Origin: Phycisphaerae bacterium
GTDB lineage: Bacteria > Planctomycetota > Phycisphaerae > UBA1845
Length of the DNA stretch: 64,000 nucleotides
Direction: 5' to 3'
Assembly: GCA_029260015.1 (NCBI GenBank)
Contig: JAJDEB010000036.1
Location: 310,001 to 374,000, forward strand
Shown: positions 7,267-16,621 of the stretch, piece by piece
Numbering within the stretch: position 1 is the first letter of the stretch
How the letters are laid out: each line of letters opens with the position of its first letter
The notes under the pieces: generated by a model
What the model was told of the DNA's origin: nothing
Database searches by the model: none
The model's input: only the letters and a program-made list of their open reading frames with translations
Position numbers and translations under genes: made by a program

Positions 7267-8484
7267 TTACAGTATCGAGCGGAACGATGTGGACGCCAGA
7301 CGCGGGATCGGGGCGGAATCTTTCTTGACGCTTCTGCGGGCTTCGCATTCCCAGATGACACCGAGATCTTGAACGAAACGCCGGGTTGAGAAATCGCTTT
7401 CTACCCGCTTGCGAGCGGCGATACCCATCGACCGGCGCTTGGCTGGGTCGGCGAAGAGTTCTCTCATCGCGTTGGCAAGTTGCAGCGGATTGCAGGGTTC
7501 AACGATCAGCGCTTCGATGCCATCGGTGACGGTTTCCGGAATGGCCCCAACGTTGGTCACAATCGATGGGCGGTCAGCGGCCATGGCTTCTAGCAATGCG
7601 ATGGGCTGCCCTTCAGCCCGACTCGGCAGCACAAAAAGATCGGCGGCTTCAAGAATCTCGGTCACTTGGTCATGCCGAAGCGAGCCATGGAATATAACGC
7701 GATCCTCGATGCCAAGTCGCTGCGTCAACGAGCGAAGGTGGGCGCGGCGCTGCGGTGTTCCACCACCGATGATGTGCAATGGAAACGCCTTGCGCATCGG
7801 ACTGGGCAGAGACCCGTAAGCAACGATCATATCTTCGGGGCGTTTCGCTTCGCACAAATCGCCGATAAACAATGCACCCATCGATGCCGGCATCGTCGAA
7901 GGTTTCCGCGCCTCGTGCGAAAGTTCGATGGCATTGGGGAGCACCGCAATATTCATGCCAGCCACCCGCCGCGTCAGGTTCGTTCGCCAGCGTTCGCCAA
8001 GTACGATGACGCGCCCGGCATGGCGAAGGGCGCTCGACACCCACGCCTTCTTCCAACCCGAAAGTGAACCCAGAAACTCGTCAAAGAGTCCGCCGTGGAT
8101 GTGCAAGACATAATTTCGCCCTAGCCGTCGACACACAGCCACGTCGATCAGCGTTCGGTAAAACGTCAGGTAGCTGCAAGTATGGAGATGAACCACCTCG
8201 GGTCTGTGCGTACGGATGCTTCGAATCAAATTGACGAAACGCCGCACATGCGACCACAGCGCCGAAAACAGGCTGCGATCTTCAGGCGTATCTTTGGTGG
8301 TGTCGCAGGTGGCGATGTCGAAGCGCCGCTGGTCCATTGCATTGACCGACATGCGGGCGACTTGCCCGATGCCCCCGACAGCCGTAACGGGCCCGACCAC
8401 CAAGACTTTCGTCCGCGGGCTTGCGGCTGCGGCACTCGAGTCGGATTGATCTGACTCGAATCGGTTGTCAGCTACGCTGGCCAT
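7267..8484 (-). CDS. GT4-family glycosyltransferase
   Basis: 405 aa from ATG 8484; a longer frame to 8658 abuts alaS but lacks family similarity. It has the GT-B fold. The N-terminal donor-loop motif VGPVTAVGGIGQVARM is followed by VVHLHTCSYLTFYR and LHIHGG. The C-terminal domain has ALFIGDLCEAKRPEDMIVAY, then the EX7E motif in SRAEGQPIALLEAMA, and NVGAIPETVTDGIEALIVEP. Such enzymes transfer sugars from nucleotide-sugar donors to glycans or lipids at the cytoplasmic face. Acceptor and donor cannot be deduced. It follows alaS on the same strand with a 174-nt gap. No other polysaccharide genes are adjacent, so it is probably an orphan enzyme. Confidence 0.88.
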   Translation of the reverse strand: MASVADNRFESDQSDSSAAAASPRTKVLVVGPVTAVGGIGQVARMSVNAMDQRRFDIATCDTTKDTPEDRSLFSALWSHVRRFVNLIRSIRTHRPEVVHLHTCSYLTFYRTLIDVAVCRRLGRNYVLHIHGGLFDEFLGSLSGWKKAWVSSALRHAGRVIVLGERWRTNLTRRVAGMNIAVLPNAIELSHEARKPSTMPASMGALFIGDLCEAKRPEDMIVAYGSLPSPMRKAFPLHIIGGGTPQRRAHLRSLTQRLGIEDRVIFHGSLRHDQVTEILEAADLFVLPSRAEGQPIALLEAMAADRPSIVTNVGAIPETVTDGIEALIVEPCNPLQLANAMRELFADPAKRRSMGIAARKRVESDFSTRRFVQDLGVIWECEARRSVKKDSAPIPRLASTSFRSIL

Positions 8485-8658
8485 TGGCTTCTCAATGAGG
8501 ACGACATCAGGACACTCCTGCACGCCTGATATCGTCCATTTGCCAACCAACGCTTCACATCCATGCGGCGGAATTGCGTCAAACTGGGGTGTCTGGAACT
8601 GAAAACATAGGGATTGTCGGATGGAGTGCGTTGATGGCCCGTAGCAACTAACGGGCAA

Positions 8659-11600
8659 CTATCCGCCGAGTTTGCTGCGAATCCAATCGCCCGCCGCTGC
8701 GACAGCTTGGGGGATTCCGCTCGGGTTACCACCGCCACCTTGGGCCATGTCGGGGCGTCCTCCGCCCTTGCCCCCAACATGCGGTGCGATTTCGCGAATC
8801 AGATCGCCAGCTTTCAATCCTGCGGCGATGGCTGACTTGCTCATCCCGGCCATCAAGGTGACCTTCGCTCCGTCGTGGGTGGCGAGCAGGACGGCTGACC
8901 CGTCGGTTTTTTGTCGGACACGATCGATCGCCGTCCGAAGCGCATCGCCATTGGCTGACGGAACCTCGCCGGTCACGATGGTGATATCGCTCAGGGTAGT
9001 CGCACTCGAAACGAGTTCATCGACGAGGGCAAACACCGCATCGGCTGAGGCGGCCGACGATGCTTTCTCTGATTTCTTGAGCGTCTTTTGCAAATCGGCG
9101 AGTTGCTGTCGAAGCGTGTGACGAACTGCAATCGGAACGACGGCATCGGACAGACGCTGCTGCATGTCAGCGAGATCAACCGATTCGCCGGCGTCGATTT
9201 TTTTAGCGAGCGTCGCAAGTTCATCGGAGAGCAATTCGCCGTCGCGCACGGCATTGGCGGCTAACTCGCCAGTGATTCCGACCACGCGGCGGACGCCCTT
9301 CGCGACGCCTTCTTCTGCCGTCAACACGAATCGATCGATGATCGACGTGCTATGTACATGGATACCGCCGCAGTATTCAACGGAGAACTGCATCCACGAT
9401 TCATCTTCGGGCGATGCGAGCATGGTGTCGATGTCTGCACCGATCGAAACGACGCGCACGTGCTCGGGGTACTTTTCGCCAAAAACCGCGCGGAGCGTGT
9501 TGATCTTGCGGGCGTCGGTTTCAGCCACCTCCTGCGTATGCACGGGAAGTGCTGCATGGATTTTTTCTTCGACAAGCTGACCGATGCGATCGAGCTGGTC
9601 GGCTTCTATTGCCTTGCGGCAGGTAAAGTCGAAGCGCGTTTTTTCGGCGTCGACGAGTGAGCCGCGCTGATCAACTCCGCCACCAAGCACTTCACGAAGC
9701 GCCCAGTTCAAAAGGTGAGTGGCAGTATGGTTGCGAACAATCTGAAGGCGTTCATCGGGATCGACTTTGAGCTCCAGCGACGTGCCGACCACCAGCGGAA
9801 ATTCGCTGGATATCAACTCGCCGATGTGCAAAACCGTCTCACCGAAACGCTTGGTATCGGTAACGCGAAACCCCGGAACGTCGAACGCACCGGGCGATTC
9901 ACCGGTGGCTTCCATGTCGCCGCGATCGCCGACCTGACCGCCCTGCTCAGCGTAGAAGCATGTTTCGTCGAGAACCAACGCAACGGTTTCGCCGAATGGC
10001 ACGTCACCTTCGTCGATGAATTGTCCGTCGTGGACGTATCCGACAAGCTGCCCGCAAACGGTCGTATCGGTGTACTTCGCTGAATCGTCGGACGCTGGCA
10101 TCGCGTCGATGATGTTCATATTGAACGCATCGTCACCGCCACCTGCTGACTGGGCTTTCACCCTGGCTTCGTCCATTAGACGCTCGTAACCCACCGCATC
10201 GACGGTCATGCCGCGCTCTTCGGCCATCAGCTCGGTGAGATCGACGGGGAAGCCATAAGTATCGTGCAATTTGAATGCTATCTCTCCCGGAATAAACTGT
10301 TCGCCTTGCTTAAGTCGAATGAAACTGTTGGTGCTTAACGGTACTCCTGTCGCCCGTTCGAATTTTAAAGCCTGTAGTGCGGCCTTGCTAATCCAAAAAC
10401 CATATTCACTTGCTTCACTTGAATCGAGAGCTGCGAGTGGAGCGTTCGCCTTACGTGGCCAAACCTTTTCCAGCATTGGAAGCAACTGATTTGCTGTCTG
10501 TGGAGTCCACGCCATCTCATGGATTAGAAGTTCACGTAACAAACTTAGCGTTTCATCGACAAGACTTAAGCCGCGATCGAGCGTGCGCCCGAATGAAACC
10601 TCTTCATCGCGAATGAGTTCGGCGACGTACTCGATATTCTTACCCTGGTTGGCGCTGCGAAGTTCGGGGAATGCATCGCCCATATGACTGGCCAGCGACG
10701 AAACCAGATCACAAAGGAACGGTTCGGTCATGTCAAAATACTGGCGGCCATATCGCACCGCCCGACGCAAGATTCGCCGAAGCACATACCCGCGCCCTTC
10801 GTTACTTGGCACCGCACCATCGGTCAGAGCAAAGGTCAAACATCGCAGGTGATCCGCAATGACACGGTACGACACATCGCGCATTAGGTCGTCACGCTTG
10901 TCGGCTTGTCCCTTGACGTCGCTTTCAAGCACTCCACCGTACGCAGCCGCCCCGGTTTTTTTCTGAATCGCATCGAATATGGGCGTAAAAACATCGGTGT
11001 CGTAGTTGCTCTTTTTGCCTTGGAGTACCGCACAAATGCGCTCAAAACCCATCCCCGTATCGACGTGTTTCGCAGGCAGCGGATGCAGCGTGCCGTCAGC
11101 CACCCGGTTGAACTGAATGAATACCAGGTTCCAAATCTCGATCACGCTCGGGTCGTCCTGATTCACGCGCGATCCACCCGATTTATCTGGCGTTAAATCA
11201 ACATGAATCTCGCTGCACGGCCCGCATGGTCCAGTCGCACCCATCTCCCAGAAATTGTCTTTTTTGTCACCAGGAATAATGTGCATCGGATCGATGTCGG
11301 TCAGTTTCTTCCAAAGCTCTGCGGCTTCCAGGTCTGGCTCGAGACCCAACTCCGGATCGCCCTCGAAATACGTCGCGTACAACCGATCCTTCTCGATGCC
11401 CCAAACATCCGTGAGCAATTCCCACGCCCACTTGATCGCATCTTCTTTGAAGTAGTCGCCAAACGACCAGTTCCCCAGCATCTCAAAAAACGTGTGGTGG
11501 TAGGTATCCTTGCCTACGTCATCGAGATCGTTGTGCTTACCGCCAGCCCGAATGCATTTCTGCGAGTCAGTTGCCCGATTGTAAGGCCGCGACCCGCTTC

Positions 11601-11751
11601 CCAAGAATACATCCTTGAATTGATTCATCCCCGCGTTGGTAAAGAGCAGCGTCGGGTCGTCGTGCGGAACCACCGGTGAAGAATCGACGATGGCGTGACC
11701 CTTGCCCGCGAAAAAATCGAGAAACTGTTGGCGTATTTGTTCGAATGTCAT
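8659..11751 (-). CDS. alaS: alanyl-tRNA synthetase
   Basis: 1030 aa from ATG 11751 (MTFEQIRQQFLDFFAGKGH, the normal family start); an upstream ATG at 11772 adds 7 residues. The class II catalytic core shows TLLFTNAGMNQFKDVFLG and FFEMLGNWSFGDYF, and RYVLRRILRRAVRYG-type tRNA-binding sequence follows. The editing domain has HTATHLLNWAL and CGGIHV, which hydrolyse mischarged Ser/Gly-tRNA. The C-Ala/DHHA1 end has HVGGKGGGRPDMAQGG. The protein is longer than the usual ~870-900 residues, mainly because of an ~85-residue insertion just before GEIAFKLHDTYGFPVDLT (about nt 10260-10530). Zinc-ligand and editing residues appear intact. Confidence 0.96.
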   Translation of the reverse strand: MTFEQIRQQFLDFFAGKGHAIVDSSPVVPHDDPTLLFTNAGMNQFKDVFLGSGSRPYNRATDSQKCIRAGGKHNDLDDVGKDTYHHTFFEMLGNWSFGDYFKEDAIKWAWELLTDVWGIEKDRLYATYFEGDPELGLEPDLEAAELWKKLTDIDPMHIIPGDKKDNFWEMGATGPCGPCSEIHVDLTPDKSGGSRVNQDDPSVIEIWNLVFIQFNRVADGTLHPLPAKHVDTGMGFERICAVLQGKKSNYDTDVFTPIFDAIQKKTGAAAYGGVLESDVKGQADKRDDLMRDVSYRVIADHLRCLTFALTDGAVPSNEGRGYVLRRILRRAVRYGRQYFDMTEPFLCDLVSSLASHMGDAFPELRSANQGKNIEYVAELIRDEEVSFGRTLDRGLSLVDETLSLLRELLIHEMAWTPQTANQLLPMLEKVWPRKANAPLAALDSSEASEYGFWISKAALQALKFERATGVPLSTNSFIRLKQGEQFIPGEIAFKLHDTYGFPVDLTELMAEERGMTVDAVGYERLMDEARVKAQSAGGGDDAFNMNIIDAMPASDDSAKYTDTTVCGQLVGYVHDGQFIDEGDVPFGETVALVLDETCFYAEQGGQVGDRGDMEATGESPGAFDVPGFRVTDTKRFGETVLHIGELISSEFPLVVGTSLELKVDPDERLQIVRNHTATHLLNWALREVLGGGVDQRGSLVDAEKTRFDFTCRKAIEADQLDRIGQLVEEKIHAALPVHTQEVAETDARKINTLRAVFGEKYPEHVRVVSIGADIDTMLASPEDESWMQFSVEYCGGIHVHSTSIIDRFVLTAEEGVAKGVRRVVGITGELAANAVRDGELLSDELATLAKKIDAGESVDLADMQQRLSDAVVPIAVRHTLRQQLADLQKTLKKSEKASSAASADAVFALVDELVSSATTLSDITIVTGEVPSANGDALRTAIDRVRQKTDGSAVLLATHDGAKVTLMAGMSKSAIAAGLKAGDLIREIAPHVGGKGGGRPDMAQGGGGNPSGIPQAVAAAGDWIRSKLGG

Positions 11752-11855
11752 TGTGGTAACCGTGCGTTTCATGGTTGGACCATCGTCAGCCGCCAATGGG
11801 TGCGACGATTAAAAGTCCGTATCGAACGCGAAGGATAGGCTCTTTCGGATGTGGA

Positions 11856-13094
11856 TCAAGCCGCCGAGGATTGAAGCGGGCCCACGCTCACCAGCAGCCC
11901 TTCACCATCGACAGGAAATGCGTCAAAGTACTCGCGAAGCGATTCGCGCCCCACCGCGTTGACGGCTGCGATGCGATCTTCGACCGTGCGGGGCTCTCCG
12001 CGATAATCGACATCGTCCATTACCTGAACCAAACGATGGTGCGGTGATTCTCCCTCGACCGCAAGCCCCGTCCGCCGCTTGTTCTTGACCCGCTGAATCT
12101 CATCGTCAGACACCGGACCGGCTGCGAAACTCTTGGCCTCATCGCGAAGAGCATCGATCACGCGATCGGCATTTTGCGGATCACACTGAGCCATCAGGAT
12201 GAACAAACCGCAATCACCAAAGTCCAACCGATACGCCCCGGCATAGGGTGCGAGACCGGTTTGCTCGATGTTCCAATAGAATCGCGAATTGCCACCGCCC
12301 AGAATCGAGGCAGCCGCCTCTGCGGTATCGTGCAGCGGATGAGTCGCACCCGGACCTTCAAACGTAATCGCGACCACCTGCTGCTGGAATCGGTCGATCG
12401 TTTTCTGAACGATTCCTTTGCCCATCACTGGTTTGGTTCGGTCGGGGCGGCGCTCGCCCGCTTTCCAGTGCCCGCAGACTTTCTCGGCCTGGGCGATGAC
12501 TTCATCCGGATCAACCGCACCGGTTACCACGAGCACCATGTTGGCGGGTGTGTATCGCGATCGGAAGTAATGATTCATCTGATCGCGGGTCAGTGCCTTG
12601 ACGGTTCGATCGTAGCCAAGCACCGGCCAAGCAAGGGTGTTGTTTTTGAAAACCGATTCGACGATTAAGTCAAACGCAACATGCTCAATGCGATCGTTGG
12701 ACATCGCGATCTCTTCGAGGACGACGTTCTTCTCCATGTCGAATTCGTCGGGCGGAAGGCTTGAATTCATCATGTCGGCGAGGATTTCGAGTTGCTTGGG
12801 AAAGTCAGCCGAGCGGGCTAACCCGTGATAAAACGTGCGGTCGTGTGACGTAAACGCGTTGGGGTTTCCACCGATGCGGTCGAAGTCAATGTTGATCTCG
12901 GCGGCGGTGCGGTTGGGCGTTCCCTTAAAGCACATGTGCTCTAAAAAGTGCGACACGCCGGCTAGATCGGGTGTCTCGTCGCGAGCGCCGGTTTGCACCA
13001 AGAAGCCCGCTGCGACGGATTTTACGCCTTCCATGCGTTCGATCGCGATGTTCATTCCGTTCGACAGTTTGGTGATCGTGAATTGGTCGGCCAT
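11856..13094 (-). CDS. M16 zinc metallopeptidase, catalytic subunit type
   Basis: 412 aa, one half of the pitrilysin/MPP architecture (two M16 repeats). The inverted zinc motif HFLEH (49-53) plus the downstream EKNVVLEE glutamate (E128) are complete, so it should be proteolytically active. The substrate-binding R/Y motif of the C-terminal repeat is degraded: GGGNSRFYWNIEQTGLAPYA has no Arg at the usual place. The next upstream gene encodes a second M16 protein with the opposite pattern, which implies a heterodimer as in mitochondrial MPP. There is no signal peptide, so a cytoplasmic location is likely. The start is ATG 13094. Confidence 0.92.
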   Translation of the reverse strand: MADQFTITKLSNGMNIAIERMEGVKSVAAGFLVQTGARDETPDLAGVSHFLEHMCFKGTPNRTAAEINIDFDRIGGNPNAFTSHDRTFYHGLARSADFPKQLEILADMMNSSLPPDEFDMEKNVVLEEIAMSNDRIEHVAFDLIVESVFKNNTLAWPVLGYDRTVKALTRDQMNHYFRSRYTPANMVLVVTGAVDPDEVIAQAEKVCGHWKAGERRPDRTKPVMGKGIVQKTIDRFQQQVVAITFEGPGATHPLHDTAEAAASILGGGNSRFYWNIEQTGLAPYAGAYRLDFGDCGLFILMAQCDPQNADRVIDALRDEAKSFAAGPVSDDEIQRVKNKRRTGLAVEGESPHHRLVQVMDDVDYRGEPRTVEDRIAAVNAVGRESLREYFDAFPVDGEGLLVSVGPLQSSAA

Positions 13095-13199
13095 TGGTTT
13101 TTGTCCCGCTGCGAATTTTCAGGCAAGGTATTGTGATGATGTATTCTTGCGATCGGCCAATGTAGGCCCACGCGTCATCTTGCGGGTTGCGCTCCACTG

Positions 13200-13310
13200 C
13201 CATTCCCGCCAGAGAACTGTCATTCCCGCGAAAGCGGGAATCCAAGCCCCGCGTGTTACACATTCTTCATTCTGGACTCCCGCATGCGCGGGAGTGACGA
13301 ACCACTAGTC
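13200..13310 (-). repeat. REP/BIME-like palindromic doublet, copy 1
   Basis: Read on the minus strand, it starts with GACTAGTGGTTCGTCACTCC directly after the TAA of the M16 gene. The first palindrome is CCCGCGCATGCGGG, and the second (13219-13245) contains ATTCCCGC-TTTC-GCGGGAAT. A half copy (GCGGGAATGGC) follows near 13200. It matches the copy at 42652-42762 in both palindromes and in the flank, while the spacer between them differs. Confidence 0.85.
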
Positions 13311-14546
13311 TTACGATTCAAGCGCTTTGGGCCCCAACGTCACCACGCTGCGTGGGGCGTCTTTAATGTATTTCTCACAAAACTGTTTAACATCGCCGAC
13401 GCTGATATTCTTTAAGCGTTCAAGTTTGAGCGCTCGCGAAACCGGCTGACCGAAATGCATGAGATCGTCGGCCATTTCGCTGCAAAGCGCACGCGTCACG
13501 TCCCCGCGAATGTCGGACCGAACCTCGATGCCAGTCCGCGCCCGATCAACTTCTTCCTGCGTTAAATCTACACCAACGCGAACAAGCTCAGCCAGCATGG
13601 TTTCGTAAGTCTTGGCGCAACGTTCTGGCGTGGTCGAAGCTCCAAAGTACATCAGCCCCGCTCCCCTTGGATGTTCCTGCCACCCGCCAACCCAATACAC
13701 CAGCCCCAGTTTCTCGCGCACTTCGGTAAACAAGCGGGCACTCATGCCACCGGCGAGAACGCCCATCAGCAGTCGAGCGGTGCTGTAGTCGGCTTCAGAC
13801 TTGGGGACGCCGCGCAGTGCGATCACCATATGCTCTTGTTCAGTTTCTTTGTGGTGATGCGTGGTTACAGGATTGAACTCAACCGGAATCGAATCGCGAT
13901 GCGTTTGTGATTGATCGCCGAAACCAGAGAACTGCTTCTCGATAACATCCTGCACCTGGGCAAGCGACATCGGACCGGCGACGGACACTTGCATTCTTCC
14001 CGAGCAGTAGTTCGACCGCCAGAATGATTCGAAGTCGTCGCGCGTAATCGTTGCGAGCGTGTCGGTTTCACCAATCGTATGCCGACCCAAAAGCGGGCCC
14101 ATCGCCTGCATACCGATGTGTTTGTCTGCCAATCCCTGGGCGTCGTCTTCCAACGCCATTAATTCCTGACGGGCCAGTTCGATCGCCACGTCGCAAGATT
14201 CTTGTGGAAATGTCGGCGTGCGCAAGAATTCAGAGTGCAATTCCATGCTGCGTCCGAAATACTCGGGCAAACACAGTGACGTGAACCCGCTTGACTGCTT
14301 TCCGCACCAACTGTTCACGCCTGAACCAATCTCGTCGAAGGCATCCTGCAACTCACGACCCGAATGATTCTGCGTGCCCTTGTCTAAGCTTTGTTCGACG
14401 AGATGAGCCAGTCCCAATTTGTCGCCGGGCTCATTGACCACGCCGGTAAGCATGCGAATTTCAGAAGCGACAGCCCGGCGATGCGGTAGCTCCAGCACAG
14501 CCAGCTCAACGCCGGACGAAAGTTGTGTGTGTACTGCTTCAGCCAT
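13311..14546 (-). CDS. M16 peptidase-like protein, non-catalytic partner subunit
   Basis: 411 aa from ATG 14546, which has an AGAAGAG SD about 4 nt upstream; this is preferred to the start at 14570. The zinc motif has decayed to HLVEQ (48-52), so the second zinc His is Gln and catalysis is unlikely. In contrast, the C-terminal repeat keeps a full GGMSARLFTEVREKLGLVY motif, the Arg/Tyr pair that binds substrate in M16B enzymes. Together with the neighbour at 11856-13094 this matches the alpha/beta split of processing peptidases. The two genes are separated by 216 nt that hold a repeat element. Confidence 0.9.
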   Translation of the reverse strand: MAEAVHTQLSSGVELAVLELPHRRAVASEIRMLTGVVNEPGDKLGLAHLVEQSLDKGTQNHSGRELQDAFDEIGSGVNSWCGKQSSGFTSLCLPEYFGRSMELHSEFLRTPTFPQESCDVAIELARQELMALEDDAQGLADKHIGMQAMGPLLGRHTIGETDTLATITRDDFESFWRSNYCSGRMQVSVAGPMSLAQVQDVIEKQFSGFGDQSQTHRDSIPVEFNPVTTHHHKETEQEHMVIALRGVPKSEADYSTARLLMGVLAGGMSARLFTEVREKLGLVYWVGGWQEHPRGAGLMYFGASTTPERCAKTYETMLAELVRVGVDLTQEEVDRARTGIEVRSDIRGDVTRALCSEMADDLMHFGQPVSRALKLERLKNISVGDVKQFCEKYIKDAPRSVVTLGPKALES

Positions 14547-14654
14547 TGCTCTTCTTAACCCAGACGTCAAAGACGGAATCCTGATTGCGTTCCGTTCGCG
14601 ATACGAATTCGGTTGATATTATTGTCGTTACGGCAGGTGACGGCGCCTTCGCAT

Positions 14655-16226
14655 CTAATGCGTTTCGGGTTCGCCCAACATGGGGGCTAACTCTTCGAGT
14701 TTTTCGTCCAGTAGCGCTGCATAACTCGCTTCGATATTGAGGCGGAGCAGCGGCTCGGTGTTGGATTTTCTAACGTTGAACCACCAGTTCGGATATTGAA
14801 CCGTCACGCCATCGAGGAAGTCAACGCGGCCATCAGAATAACGATCAGCCAATGCTGCAATTGCCTCATCCTTTTCTTCGTTCCGGAAATTCCGCTCACC
14901 GCTGGAATAGAATCGCCGGAGCGGATCGATCAACTCGCTCAACGTCGAGCCCGTTTTCGTCAACACGTTGATCACATGGGCAAACGCGAGCATCCCCGAA
15001 TCGCAGTAGAAATTGTCCTTAAAATAAAAATGCCCAGACAACTCTCCACCGAATACACCTTTCGTATCGTGCAACGATTTTTTCATATAAGCATGGCCAA
15101 CCCGCTCACGACGTGGCACGCCACCGGCATCTTTGATTTCTTCAGCGACGACGCGGCTGCTGCGCAAATCGTAAACCACTGTCGCGCCCGGTTCCTTCTC
15201 AAGAAATGTCCGAGCCAGAAGTGCTGTCAAAAGATCGCAGCGAATGATGTCTGCGTTTTCATCGATCACGATCAAGCGATCAGCGTCGCCATCAAAGCAA
15301 ACGCCAAAATCGGCCCGCCGACTCTGCACCGCTTTTTGAAGCTGTTCGAGATTGGAATCGACCAGCGGGTTCGGTTCGTGAACAAACTCCCCGTCGTGTT
15401 CCATATTGATGCAGTACAGATCGAGTTCGGCGATGTCTCCGAAAATAATCGGCACCCATTTGCCGGCCATCCCGTTTGACGCATCGACGCAGATTCGCAT
15501 CTTGCGCGGCGTGTCCATGAACCCGCGCACGAAACGTTTGTAGTCCTCAGACAGATCTCGCTCAAAGATATCGCCGATTTTTGACCCCGGATGCTTCACG
15601 GTGTTCTGGGCAATCCGACAAATGTCCATCAATCCGGTGTCTGCCCCGATGGGGATTCCCTTCAACCCGGAAATTTTGAACCCGTTGTAGTGCGCGGGAT
15701 TATGGCTGGCCGTCGTCTGGATACCACCGCACGCCTTGAGATGATTGATCGCAAAGTATATCTGTGAGGTGTCGATCATGCCGATATCCACGACCGGTGA
15801 ACCGGCTGACCGAATGCCATCGATCAAAGCGCCGCTGAGTTTGGGACTCGACTTGCGCATGTCCCTGCCGACCACGATCGTCGTCGCACCACCGACCGCC
15901 CGATCCATCCCCCGAATCGCCGTATTGAGGAATGACGCCGACGCAAACCCGATTCGCCAGGCGACATCTTCGTTGAGCATGTCCGGATAGGTCGCTCGTA
16001 CGTCGTAGGCCTTAAACACCTTTTCGATCATTTCCGATCTTTCCTCCGCGAGCCGCGAGCCGCGAGGCCGCATCGACTTTTGTGGACCGTCTTTTTCGTC
16101 ATCGTTGAATTGGCAACCGTGGCAGTACGGATAGCTCGCCCGCCGCCGGCCAAAACACACCGCATCGGAGATGAGGATCTCCGGCTGATTCGGGCAGTAT
16201 CGATAATAGTCTTCAACGGACTGCAC
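14655..16226 (-). CDS. phosphomannomutase/phosphoglucomutase with N-terminal Cys-cluster extension
   Basis: 523 aa from a GTG at 16226 (GGGAAG SD). Residues 1-45 carry four Cys (C11, C24, C35, C38; YCHGCQF), probably a small zinc ribbon. The alpha-D-phosphohexomutase body begins at the ATG at 16031 (MIEKVFKAYDVRATYPD), itself preceded by GGAGGAAAG. It shows the active serine loop TTASHNP (S174), metal loop FDGDADR, sugar loop GELSGH and phosphate-binding RKSNTEP. It interconverts hexose-1-P and hexose-6-P for nucleotide-sugar supply. Because no stop separates the parts and both starts look usable, two forms may be made. A 9-bp repeat (GCGGCTCGC) encodes part of the linker. Confidence 0.92.
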   Translation of the reverse strand: MQSVEDYYRYCPNQPEILISDAVCFGRRRASYPYCHGCQFNDDEKDGPQKSMRPRGSRLAEERSEMIEKVFKAYDVRATYPDMLNEDVAWRIGFASASFLNTAIRGMDRAVGGATTIVVGRDMRKSSPKLSGALIDGIRSAGSPVVDIGMIDTSQIYFAINHLKACGGIQTTASHNPAHYNGFKISGLKGIPIGADTGLMDICRIAQNTVKHPGSKIGDIFERDLSEDYKRFVRGFMDTPRKMRICVDASNGMAGKWVPIIFGDIAELDLYCINMEHDGEFVHEPNPLVDSNLEQLQKAVQSRRADFGVCFDGDADRLIVIDENADIIRCDLLTALLARTFLEKEPGATVVYDLRSSRVVAEEIKDAGGVPRRERVGHAYMKKSLHDTKGVFGGELSGHFYFKDNFYCDSGMLAFAHVINVLTKTGSTLSELIDPLRRFYSSGERNFRNEEKDEAIAALADRYSDGRVDFLDGVTVQYPNWWFNVRKSNTEPLLRLNIEASYAALLDEKLEELAPMLGEPETH

Positions 16227-16401
16227 GATTGATTCTTCCCATCGACAGAAAACAACATTTACCGACAGAGCGAAGGCACGAGAGCAGTCGCCCAGCCGGC
16301 AACATTCGCATGTCAAGTCAATGGTAACAAATCTACTGCCACCCCACTAGGTGCCCGAGAGACATCATGCAGAAGGGTTTCACCATAGGGATTAAACGCT
16401 G

Positions 16402-16441
16402 CCGATGTAATCTGACCACATTCGACCGTCTGTTACATCGG
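16402..16441. repeat. 9-bp inverted repeat, possible operator
   Basis: CCGATGTAA (16402-16410) and TTACATCGG (16433-16441) are exact reverse complements separated by 22 nt. The location in the divergent intergenic region upstream of the TolC-like gene suits a dimeric regulator site, but no regulator gene is adjacent. A transcript hairpin is the alternative. Confidence 0.45.
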
Positions 16442-16588
16442 ATTGTGTTGACGCACCCCGTAAACCAGTGCTAACATCGCGTCCGAACAAGAAAATGAGA
16501 TGATGGGATCAGCGAGATGCGGCGCGGCATCCGTGGCCTCCACCGTCTTATTTACGGACAGAGTGCAAATTCAATTGCATACACGTTT

Positions 16589-16617
16589 TTAACAACGCGT
16601 TAGACAAAGTGTACAAT
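16589..16617 (+). promoter_or_regulatory. sigma70-like promoter overlapping the TolC-like gene start
   Basis: -35 TTAACA (5 of 6), 17-nt spacer, -10 TACAAT (5 of 6) at 16612-16617. The predicted transcription start (about 16623-16625) coincides with the annotated ATG at 16622, so the mRNA would be leaderless or the true start lies further in. Confidence 0.55.
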
Positions 16618-16621
16618 CATC

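Larger units (their letters stand above)
16227..16621. other. divergent promoter region
   Basis: 395 nt between the mutase gene (minus) and the TolC-like gene (plus). It contains the inverted repeat at 16402-16441 and the promoter at 16589-16617. I see no small gene with a ribosome site here. Confidence 0.6.

Noticed and set aside
6779..7348. 189-codon minus-strand frame overlapping two genes
   Set aside because: It overlaps the glycosyltransferase start side and the end of the plus-strand gene, has no ribosome site, and crosses both hairpins. The piece 7080-7266 reads smoothly, so a pseudogene remnant is not excluded.
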